From the NCBI GenBank assembly GCA_004431415.1, contig QPMI01000157.1, positions 1 to 64,000 of the forward strand: a stretch of 64,000 nt of DNA. Reading direction: 5' to 3'. This document shows positions 10,076-19,500 of the stretch, piece by piece (the first letter of the stretch is position 1; each line of letters starts with the position of its first letter). The DNA comes from Cyanophora paradoxa (Eukaryota > Glaucocystophyceae > Cyanophorales > Cyanophoraceae). Made by a program: the position numbers and the translations under genes. The notes beneath the pieces are model-generated. The model saw nothing but the letters and a program-made list of their open reading frames with translations. It was not told the origin of the DNA and searched no databases.

Positions 10076-10925
10076 CTAGGCCCGGGCCGCGGGGGCGGCC
10101 GCACCGGACGCGGCGGCGGCCGAGGCCTTGCGGGTGGCCTCCTTGCACGCGGCCTGCAAGAGGTCAGGGGGGTGCAGGCGCCGGCCAGGAGGGGCGGGCG
10201 CCTTGTGCATGGACCAGTGCGACCGGCGGCACGCCTCGCCGCAGTACTGCACCTGCCCGCACCCCGAGCAGCTGCGGCTTTTTCAGAGAGGAGGACCTGG
10301 AGGAGAAGGCGGCGGTGCGGGACGCGTTTGAAGGCATTGCCTTCATATAATGGGAAAGGATCAATTTAGTTTTAGTTTTTCGCCAATGGAATGAGAAGAA
10401 GGGAGGCGGGGCGCACGCTGCGAGGTCGCCGGCGGCGCGGCCGCAGGCGCGGCAGGAGGCGGCGTTCAAGGGCGGCTGGTTCTCCGAGCTGCGCGCCGGC
10501 GCCGCCGGCGCGGGGGCCTTCTTCTTCTTCGCGGGGCGGGTCTCCTTGCGGGCGGACTGCGGGGCGTCAAACCAGGAGATTTAGAGGGACTGGAAGGGGT
10601 GCGGGGCTTGCCGGGGCCGGCGCGGGGGGCGCCTCCTCCCTCTCCTCCACCTCCTCCTCCTCCGCCGGGCCGGATCAGTCGGGGGGAAGGGCGCCTTCGA
10701 CACCCCCTTGAAGCCGCAGCAGTGGCACCCGAACTCGCCGATGACCTGCCGGGGGGGGGGGTCCTCACCTGCCCCAGCGCGGTGGCGACGGAGGCGCGCA
10801 CCGCTGCGGAAGCACGCATCGCAGCGACGGTCAGCGAGGCCCTCGAAGGCGCGCAGAAGCGATCAGTGCCACACGCGCTCTCCAGATCCCTGAAGGTCAC
10901 GAGAGTGAACGACCCGACATCACGG
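10076..10925 (-). CDS. MYND-type zinc-finger protein, 5' end split by retrotransposon
   Basis: Minus-strand exons worked out by splice-site phase: 10769-10925 (open up to the LTR), an exon from 10745 downward (VIGEFGCHCCGFKGVSK; its 3' end is unresolved), 10417-10556, and 10076-10271 ending at TAG 10076-10078. Joining the last two exons across intron 10272-10416 gives CRACGRAAGDLAACSGCGQ, then QYCGEACRRSHWSMHK. This is the MYND zinc-finger pattern (two CxxC pairs, YCxxxC, HxxxH) used for protein-protein contacts. The final Cys that usually closes the second zinc site is replaced by Ala (HKAPAP). The finger is C-terminal and followed by an Ala-rich tail. The coding frame upstream of 10925 appears to continue at 15326-15339, on the other side of the LTR element. 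Confidence 0.75.
10922..10925. repeat. Target-site duplication, left copy (ACGG)
   Basis: ACGG immediately precedes the TG of the left LTR and is repeated immediately after the CA of the right LTR at 15322-15325. Confidence 0.7.
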
Positions 10926-11368
10926 TGTCGCGGGCGAAATCTTAGGCGGCTGCAGCCTTAGAGAATTTGCCGTTCGTAGAGACCCGGGTTCAATTCCGGC
11001 AGTTCGCTTCGGCGTACTTAGAGACTCGGGCTCGAATCCAGCGGCTCGCTTTTCATATGTCTGAGCCGTCTGACCGGATCATATGATCTGATCATGAGAG
11101 CTTCGGACGACAGCGTGAGGGCTTCAAGAGCCCGGCGCGTGCGTGTTTAGAGGGATTTTGTTATTCCCGGAGATCGGCCTAGTAGAGAGGCTAGAGTAGT
11201 GAAACTCTGTCGGATCACATCTACGAGTACTGTCATACTGCTGAACATGCATCACGCTGGCCTGGGGCCGGTCTCGCACTCACTGCAAGTCAGAGTCACT
11301 CCATAATCTGTTGTCTAGAATCCCGTGCCACCCCTAGGGCACCGGAATGGGGGATTTCTAGCTCAACA
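10926..11368 (+). repeat. Left long terminal repeat
   Basis: Starts TGTCGCGGGC and ends TAGCTCAACA. It contains two stretches that look like tRNA T-arms / pol III B boxes (GGGTTCAATTCC near 10987 and GGCTCGAATCC near 11029). It carries five bases (within GGCCTGG) absent from the right LTR. Confidence 0.88.
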
Positions 11369-11371
11369 TCT

Positions 11372-11382
11372 TGGGGGCTGCT
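11372..11382 (+). promoter_or_regulatory. Primer-binding site for tRNA-Pro
   Basis: TGGGGGCTGCT, three bases after the left LTR. It is the exact reverse complement of the 3' end of mature tRNA-Pro (AGCAGCC, discriminator C, then CCA). The tRNA-Pro gene at 28135-28206 in this window has this acceptor stem. Confidence 0.85.
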
Positions 11383-12464
11383 CAAACGCGAACGCTGGCT
11401 CTTCGAGCGAGCGAAGGGGCTAGCTATAGCCGAGCGAGCTTCGTCTCGCGTTCATTTCATGCGCATAGTCGCTGTGCCTTCAGAAGTCGCTGTGCGCTGA
11501 CCAGAACCGTTTCGCGCATTCGTCCAACCCCTTCCCGCTCGGCGCAACCTATCGCGGGTGAGCGGACGCTGTCGCCAGCGCCATCGCGCCTACGCGTTGC
11601 TAAAAGATGCGTATACATCCGGATCCCTTTGCGTTCCGTCCTGGGGTCGCGACTGGGGCTAGCGCTGGGCTCCGGACCCCGCGCGCATGCCGGCCGCCGG
11701 GCGCCACTCGCGACGACGTCGACGTCGCGGCCGCGGCCGGCGGCCGCGGGCTAGCCGGGCTAGTTCCGAGGCTCTAGATCTAGGCGCCTCGCGCGCGTCG
11801 CAGGGCTCAGGGCTGATCGCCGCTCGCTCGGCGCAGCGTCTGCACTGCAGACCGGGCCGTAGATCGGCGGCTCGTCGGCGCGGCGCGGAGCTGCACCTCG
11901 CGCAAGACCCGGATCCGCGGAGCGCCGCGGGCCGGATCCGGAGCGCCGGATCCGGAACCAGCTGCAGGGCGCGCGCCGGCATCCCGGCTGCGCGCCGGCG
12001 GACCTGCGGCCGGGAGCTCGAGCCTGCGAGCGCGTGCGCGCCGGTCGCGGGCGCGCGGCGCGTCGGCGGCGCGCGATCGGGGCCGCCGGGCCGGGGTCGC
12101 GGCGCGCTGGGCGTGTCGCGGCTCGCGCGCGGCGCGGCGGCGCACCCGCGGGGAGGCTGCGCGCGGCGCGGCCGCGGGAAGGCGGTCGACCGTCGACCGT
12201 GAGCGACTCTCGGCAAGAGCAGCCGGCGCTTCGCTGCGAGACCGAGCGCACTTAGCTCCAGTACTAGTGGAGCTAGTGCTGTTGCAAGTGAACTCTCAAC
12301 TCTCAAGCCTCGGAGGCTCGCACTCTAGTCTGCGACTGAACGGGCACGTGCACACGAGTCGACGTCTGAATAAAGTATTCGGAGTCGAGGGGCGCGCGGG
12401 CCTACACTAGTACTACGGCACGCGGTATCGAGCGGCGGGCGGACGTGTCTAGCTCAAGTTCTCC

Positions 12465-13646
12465 ATGGCTCCGAGTACACGGGGCAGGGGCGGAGGCCAA
12501 CGCGGCGGCCACGGGGCGGCTGGCCATGGAGCGCAAGTGCCTGATCCTGTGCCTGCACCAGCTCCGCCCCCGGCTCCAGTTGCACCACCGGTACCAGCTC
12601 CGGCGCCAGTTGTGGCCCCGGCAGCGGTAGCCGCTGCTACAGTCGAGAACACGTTGAAGAACGCACTGGACGCGTTAACTGGCAACCTGGACATGCAAGC
12701 ACGTCACCACGAACTGCGAGAATTCAAGAAGAAAATTCCTCCTTTGACTAATACGCGTACGGGTGTACTGTCGTGGGTCGAGTCGCTGGAACGTTAGCCA
12801 ATTTGTATCCGGCCTCCGACATACACAGAACCCGACAAGACGTTGGCAGAGCTTGCACTGTCTTCGCTGCAGCGCTCGACAAGTGACCCGGTGCATGGAT
12901 CCTTCTGGACGGCTGTGCTGGGTGTCATGAATACGAAGTCGGGCAACGGCGACTTGGACATGACGTCGTGGGCACAAATTCGTGAGCATCTGCTCGGCTT
13001 GGTGCCTGGCAACAAATTCGAGCTTCTGAAGAACACTATCAAGACGGCGGGACGTCGCTTCTCTGCGCTGGAAAATCCATCTGAACTGGATGCGCAAGCT
13101 TTTATAAATAATGTCGTTCTTCTTCGTCGTCTACTCCAGCTTCAAGATTCGTTCTCCGACGAGATGTTGATCGCGGAAATAATGTCGTCGGATTCGATCA
13201 CTTCACCGTCAATGATCAAGCTAACGAGTAAAATTCCGGAGGGCTCCAGAAATAATCTGGCGGAGTGGAGTCGCGAATTCTTCAGTCGAGTTCGGTCGCG
13301 CAACGCGCTCGAGATTCGATTGCAGCAAGCAAGGACTGGCAATTAATTTTCTACTGCAGCGGCAAGAGCTCCTGCTGCTCAACTTTCCGCCTTCCCTGAT
13401 CGTCATCGCCTCGAGGAGGACGACGTCGACGTCGACGAGCCCGACAGCAAGAAGCTGAAGTTAATTTCAAGTCAGGGCGGCGGACAACCTCGTTGGTGCG
13501 ATGAATGCAAGAGCGGTTCGCACAACACTGCCGTTTGCAGCAAGCGACTTCGGCGGGAGTTGGATCAGTTGCAAGTGCAATATTCAGCCTGTCAGCAGGA
13601 GCTCGAGAAATATCGGAGCTCCGGCAGTCTGGCGGGTGCGAAGTGA
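12465..13646 (+). pseudogene. gag-like frame of the LTR element, two in-frame stops
   Basis: One reading frame from ATG 12465 to TGA 13644-13646, broken by TAG at 12795-12797 and TAA at 13344-13346. The first section is Pro/Ala-rich after a Gly/Arg-rich start. The middle is a helical capsid-like region (for example LGLVPGNKFELLKNTIKTA). The last section has an acidic stretch, then a CCHC zinc knuckle, WCDECKSGSHNTAVCSK, matching Cx2Cx4Hx4C, and ends in a short coiled coil. The order capsid-like region then zinc knuckle is that of retrotransposon Gag. The two stops may be decay or sites of suppressed termination. No pol frame follows. Confidence 0.78.
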
Positions 13647-14883
13647 AAGTATACGCCATGGCGGTTCGGTCTCCGCCTGTGAAGCGAATCGGCCTTGGGG
13701 AAAGGAGAGGCCCTTAGGTCTGTTGGTTTGATGTGACGGATTTCAAAATGCGAAATTCGGATAAATGAACAGACCTACTACCCCGTTTTCGACCCTGGGG
13801 AGCACGTTGGTGCGGCCCGTTTTCCTATGAGAGGCCTCTAATGGGCAGTAACAGCACGTCGAAAAGCACAGAAAAGCATTTTCCCGGAAAAAACTAGAAA
13901 GCGCAAATCACATTGGTCCTCCGATTTGTCCTCCAAGTCAAAATTTGAAAATTATTAATTTCGAGAGACTGCACCCCATTCGCTAGAAAATAGTTTCCAA
14001 ATTAACGAAGCGCCACGTGGCCGGCCAGCAAATTTGTACGAGTTAGGGTCGTTGTGTGCCACGAGGTGGGTTTTAAATATACTTGATGTGTTAGTTGAAA
14101 GATTATCAAAATAAACAATTAAGACAGAGCCTTATTACTGCGAATTACATTCGAATGATTCATAGATGATTATAATTAACCACAAAAAGCGCCGAAAGTC
14201 GTTTTCATTCAGCTGAGACGACCAATGGGCCCCTCGGGGCCTGTACTCGCGATCGGTACAATTGCGGCCGATTGGGCCCCGCATCGATATCTGTACCCTT
14301 GCAGCACAATTCTGTACCCTCTCACTTGAGTGTGTACCCTTGCCGAGTGGACCCCCCTATTTCTCCTCCCCCCTCCGGATCCGGGATCCCCCGTAACCGC
14401 GCGCGGTTGCGTATGCGATTTCGCGATCGTGATCGCGATTTCATATCCGATGATCGTTGAGTTTAGCTTGTACATGAGCTTCGAAAATATTTTCTGAGCT
14501 CTAGATGTGAAGCTTTAGTTATATTCTGCCAGTTTCTGATTTTCTCTGATTTAGGTAGTGCAGCCTTCGCGCTGCTAGATTTAGTGCAGCCTTCGTGCTG
14601 CTAGGGCCGTCAGGGCGTTAGAACGCCTAGGCCACTTTTCATTTATACACGTCTTTTGAATTTCGCACGCAGGCATTTCCGAGGTTCTCATATGTAGACG
14701 GCTTAGCTTTTGCAGCCTTCACTGTCGGATTGCTTATCCATATTTTCTGGCCTGGCCTCTTCGTGGTACTGAGGTTTCAGGTCCTGATTTACGTTTACAT
14801 ATGCTAGGCCTCGCATTTTGCTGCGACGAATGTCGCGGGCGGGGTAGCAGGCGCCGAGGACGGCTTTTCTCTGCTGCGACGAA
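13647..14883. other. 3' internal part of the LTR element, no pol
   Basis: No long open frame. It contains one copy of a 118-base inverted element (13688-13805), a lower-GC stretch near 13880-14200, and a short direct repeat (GCAGCCTTCG with flanks at about 14553 and 14579). The 24-base stretch CTGCTGCGACGAATGTCGCG with flanks occurs at about 14819 and again just at the right LTR boundary. Confidence 0.6.
13688..13805 (+). repeat. 118-base element, copy A
   Basis: Begins ATCGGCCTTGGGGAAAGG and ends TCGACCCTGGGGAGCAC. The reverse complement of 15772-15889 has the same length. The first 35 bases are identical and the last about 30 nearly so, while the middle has diverged. Copy A lies inside the LTR element, copy B outside it. 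Confidence 0.7.
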
Positions 14884-15321
14884 TGTCGCGGGCGAAATCT
14901 TAGGCGGCTGCAGCCTTAGAGAATTTGCCGTTCGTAGAGACCCGGGTTCAATTCCGGCAGTTCGCTTCGGCGTACTTAGAGACTCGGGCTCGAATCCAGC
15001 GGCTCGCTTTTCATATGTCTGAGCCGTCTGACCGGATCATATGATCTGATCATGAGAGCTTCGGACGACAGCGTGAGGGCTTCAAGAGCCCGGCGCGTGC
15101 GTGTTTAGAGGGATTTTGTCATTCCCGGAGATCGGCCTAGTAGAGAGGCTAGAGTAGTGAAACTCTGTCGGATCACATCTACGAGTACTGTCATACTGCT
15201 GAACCTGCATCACGCTGGGGCCGGTCTCGCACTCACTGCAGGTCAGAGTCACTCCATAATCTGTTGTCTAGAATCCCGTGCCACCCCTAGGGCACCGGAA
15301 TGGGGGATTTCTAGCTCAACA
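14884..15321 (+). repeat. Right long terminal repeat
   Basis: 438 bases, TG...CA, more than 98 percent identical to the left LTR apart from the five-base deletion. Followed by ACGG at 15322-15325. Confidence 0.88.
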
Positions 15322-15325
15322 ACGG
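15322..15325. repeat. Target-site duplication, right copy (ACGG)
   Basis: Matches ACGG at 10922-10925. Short, but exactly placed at both LTR ends. Confidence 0.7.
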
Positions 15326-16567
15326 CGGCTGAACGGCATGCGCAGATGTGCGTGCTGCGGGGGCTGCCCCCGGCGGGCCTCACCGACATGGTCCGCGAGA
15401 CGGTCACGGACGCCAATCCGGAGCTTTCGTGCACGTCCGGATCCCGGATCCGAGTGCGATCGCGATCGGCCATGGAAGCGCGCGCGAGTTAGAGCTCTAT
15501 ATAGCTAGCCTCGGACGCGCGCGGCTCGGTCACGCACGTGCACGGCCGCGGTGACTCCAGCCTACCAGCCGTGACAGAGGCTTTTTGCAATTTCCATCGG
15601 CGAAGGGGAAGCAAGCTGGAACTTCGGAAGCCAATGACATTTGCGCTTGTCCGTGAATGGGGCGATTGAGCTTTTCGGCCAATGGCGATCGGGCTTCACG
15701 CGAACAATTTCGTTCGTACGTGCTGTTAGTGCTTGTTAGAGGTGTCACATTTGAAAAGTAGCGCCGCCATCGTGCTCCCTAGGGTCGAAAATGGGTACCT
15801 AGGTCTAAAAATTTTGTCTATAAAATCAATTTGAAGTTTGCCACAAGACGGGCACAGACCTAAGGGCCTCTCCTTTCCCCAAGGCCGATCAGCACTGGCC
15901 TATAGCTAGTAGCATGCAACTGGCCATGGGCCGCGAGGTCCGCGACGTCGACGTCGGCGTTCCGATCATCGGATCCGTGCCGGCGCTGGATCCCGAGCTT
16001 GAGTCCCAACCGACGGCGACCCACTCGCGGGACCAGTCGACGTCGGCGCACGCGTGCGATCCGCCGCCGTCACCGCGGAGCTCGAGCTAGCGCTCGCGAT
16101 CGAGCCTGCAGCTGGGCGCGCCGGGGTACAGCGCCTATAGCTAGCATATAGGAGCCTTCGTACGCGTGCACGTCCGATCGAGATCTAGACGTCTGACTCC
16201 GCAGCGTGCTCGTCGAGGATGCTGCCGCGAGCTAGCTAGCTTGGCCGCCGCGGCGCCGCGCGCTTCGCTCTGGCGATGGCCGCGTCCGCGGTACTTCGAT
16301 GTAGGAGATATCGCCGGCGTCGGGCCGGGCCCACGTGCAATCCGGAGCCTGGGCGCGCCGGGGTACAGCGCCTCGGAGCCTTCATGCACGTCTGAGAATC
16401 GGCAGCGTGCGCGTGCTCGTTAAGTATGCTGCAGTTGCCGCCCCCGTTAGCTGGCGCCTAGGCGAAGGCCGCCGCGTGCGCCGACCTTCAGCTCCTCCGA
16501 CCGGTTGGATCCACCTGGAGCTGGAAAGCCGAGAGGCCGGCCGTGAGCCCGGGCGAGCCGCTGAGGC
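15326..16567. other. Flank of the LTR element, mostly no recognised gene
   Basis: On the minus strand 15326-15339 reads ATGCCGTTCAGCCG, which joins in frame to the MYND gene exon once the element is removed. The rest shows no convincing protein. It includes the 118-base inverted copy B (15772-15889) and many restriction-like palindromes such as GCTAGC and GATCGAGATC. Confidence 0.5.
15772..15889 (-). repeat. 118-base element, copy B (inverted)
   Basis: Reverse-complement partner of 13688-13805, with conserved ends and a diverged middle. See findings. Confidence 0.7.
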
Positions 16568-19500
16568 ATGGCAGACGCGCCTGGCGAGCCGCGCGGGCGG
16601 CCGCTGGCGCTGCCTCCACTCACGGCTCGCTCGTCTGCCGAGCTTAGCGGACCGGCGGAGAGAGCGCCCGCGGAAGCTGGTGTAATTACTAGAGGCCAGC
16701 TGGTTGAATTCGAAGCGGCCCCCAGCGCGGCCACGCCGACGCCAGCTGCGCATGCCTTAGGATCCAGCACCGAGCCGGCGCCGGAAAGCCTGCAGCCGAA
16801 CGCGCTAGCTGGCGGCAGAGAAGGAGAGGAGGGTGCGAGGAAAGGCGCCGCAACGGGCGCCTTGTCCTCGTCTGCGGCCGCACTGGAGCCGGAGCTCGAA
16901 GCGGGGCGGCGGCCGGGGCGGGCGGGGACGAGCCGCTCGTTGTGGAGGCGGCGCCAGGCGGGGCGCGTGGAGGCGGAGATGGAGTCCCTCGCGACGAAGG
17001 CGCAGCAGCGCAGCGCCTTCCTCAGCTACTCCCGCTGCAACAAGGCGCGCGCTGGCCGGCTGCCGGGCCCTCCCCTCTGACCCTCTGACGGATCTCGAGC
17101 TGACGGCGGGGCGCGCCGGGCAGGAGTTCGCGGAGCGGCTGGTGGAAGCGCTGCGCGGGCAGTCCCTCTCCTGCTGGGCCGACTGGCAGGACATCCCCGC
17201 CACCGTCCGCCCCGCCCCGCCCAGGCCGGCGGGGCCGCCTCCGAGCCCTCGCGTCCGCGCGCATACGCAGGCGGACTGGCGGGCGGCCATACGAAGGGGG
17301 ATACAGGTCTCCGAGAACGTCATATTCCTCCTCACGCCGGTACCCCTGCCGCCTTCCGCCTTCCGCCCTTTGTCCCCTACCCACCGCCCCTCCGCTCCCC
17401 ATTTTTCTTGTACTTCTTGTACCCCAGCCGAGTTACCCCCAGCCGTCAAATTCTCCCGGTCCCCGCCGTCTCATACATCCGTTCTCGTACCCCTTAACCC
17501 CCAAAATGTCGCCGGCCCCCTCTGTCCCCCATCCTCATCTGTCCCCCATCCTCATCTGTCCCCCTCCTGTACCCCTGTTCCCCTCTCTCCCCCTCCCCCC
17601 CGCCGACCTCGAGCCCGCCTCAGGAGTGGACGGCGAGCGCGGAGTGCCGGCGCGAGCTCGCGGTGCGCCCCCCGGTCCCTCCCTCGCCCCGGCCCGCGAA
17701 AGGCCGCCGCCGGATTCGAACCCGCTTCTCCTCAGGCGGCGCTGGAGGAGGGGAAGCGGCTGGTACCCGTCCTGCACGCCCCCTGCGAGGGCGTACCGGA
17801 GGCCCTCCAGGCCATCAACTGGGTACCCCCTCCCGGTCCCTCGCAATGAAGCGTAGTACTAGTGGGGTATGGCGCGCTGCGGGGGCCTGATCATGAGGGG
17901 CCGGGGCCGGGGGCAGATCTACATGCGGGAGGGGGACGACTTCGAGGCGGGGGCGGCGAAGCTGGCCGCGGCGCTGCTCGCGGATGCCGCCTACGTCCGT
18001 GTCCTCACCCGCGCCACCGCCGCCTGCGCCCAGTGGCCCGCCCCCCGCCCCCGGCCCACCCCCAGCCCCGCCCACCGCTCCCCGCCCCCGCCTCACCCTT
18101 TCGGCCCTCGCGCGGGCGGCGGCGGGGCAGGGAGGGGGAGGGGGAGCCGGAGAGCCTGCTGATCGGGGACGACCGGGAGGTGGAGGCGGCGACGGCAGCG
18201 CTGCAGCAGTCGGCGGCCGACGAGCGCAAGCGCCCGCGGGCGACGCCGGCGGTGGTCCGCTACGTCGGCCTCAGCCGGCGGCGGGTGCGGGCGCGGGAGA
18301 AGCGGGTGCTGGCGGCGCTGGGCGCCCTGGCGGCGCTGGCGGCGCTCCTGGCGGCGGGGCCCTGGCCGCCCTCGTCTGGGCCCTCGTCAACCGCGCCCTC
18401 GCCGAGGAGGCCCGCGCCGAGGCCGCCGTGCGGCCCCGCCCCGCCCCCCGCCCCCGCCCCGACCTGCTTCGCGCCACACCTGCGAGCGCCTCTTCTCCCG
18501 CAGGCGGCGCTGGAGGCGCAGCTGGCGGCTGAGAGGGCGCGCAACTACACCGCCGCCGTCACCGAGGCCTCGTGCGCGCCGCCCGCCCGCCCCGCCCCCG
18601 ATCGCCCCGCGGCGCGCGCTCGAGCCGGGGCGCGAGCAGGGGGCTCGGGGCGACGGCTGCGTCGTACGGGGAGGCGTGGGCGGACATCGCGCTCGCGTAC
18701 GCCGTGGAGGCGCTGCGGGCGGCGCACGCCGTGAGCCCGCCCCACGCCGGCGTCCGCCGCAGCACGGCGAACACCCTCCGCTTCCTCCTCTCCCGCACCG
18801 GCGGCGCCTCGCTCCTGCGCCGCCGCCGCGTGGTGGCCGCCGCGTGCCCGGGGGCGCCGCTGGCGGGGCGGGCGATCCCGCAGCGCCTCTCTCTCGCCCC
18901 GGACGCCTCCGACCTCATGGTCCTCTACTCGGACGGCCCGCCCCCGCCCCCGCCCCCTCCACCCGACCCCGAGCCGCGAGCGCCGCTGAGCCGTCGGCGC
19001 AGGCGTGGTGATGCGGTGGCGGGGCCTGAACGCGCTGGCGGCAGCGCGCGAGTACGAGGCCCCGGGAGAGGTCGTCCTCTGCCCCCCCGCGGGGCGGCCC
19101 CCGACCCCCGCCGCCCTCCTATTCTCCGTCAGGTCCGCTCCCCCCCTTTCATTCCAGCTCGCACCTCTACGCGCTCAACAATAGCTAGCTCATGTTCTAG
19201 AGCTCGTGTTGAGCCCAGGACTCCCCGATCGGACCTTGCAGCTTCGTTATCGTTAGCTTCGCCCCCTGACCTGGACGCCTGTGCGGGGTACCGCTGACGG
19301 GGGCGGGGCGTGGGCAGCCCGGACCGGGGTCACTTCGTGGCCCTCACGTGCGTCACGGGCACCTGCCTCGACGACGGCGGCGGCACGCCCACCTCCTACT
19401 CCACCGTACCCCCCCTCCGCCCCCCCCCCCTCCCGGCGCCTCCGCCTGATCCCGGCCCTCCTCAGATGCACGTGGCGCTGGTGGACGCGCGCTCGAAGAG

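Larger units (their letters stand above)
10926..15321 (+). mobile_element. LTR retrotransposon, non-autonomous or decayed
   Basis: A 4.4-kb element bounded by two direct repeats of 443 and 438 bases that start TG and end CA, with a 4-base ACGG target-site duplication outside. A primer-binding site for tRNA-Pro lies three bases inside the left LTR. The internal region holds a gag-like frame with a zinc knuckle (12465-13646), interrupted by two stops. I see no protease, reverse transcriptase, RNase H or integrase, so the element would depend on another copy for movement. No clear polypurine tract precedes the right LTR. The LTRs differ by about three substitutions and one five-base indel, so insertion is recent. 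Confidence 0.85.

Noticed and set aside
11659-12306. Long open frames on both strands in the 5' part of the LTR element
   Set aside because: Arg/Ala/Pro composition with no domain; explained by very high GC without stops.
14819-14883. Polypurine tract before the right LTR
   Set aside because: No purine run of useful length adjoins the LTR; only a duplicated GCTGCGACGAATGTCGCG stretch is seen.
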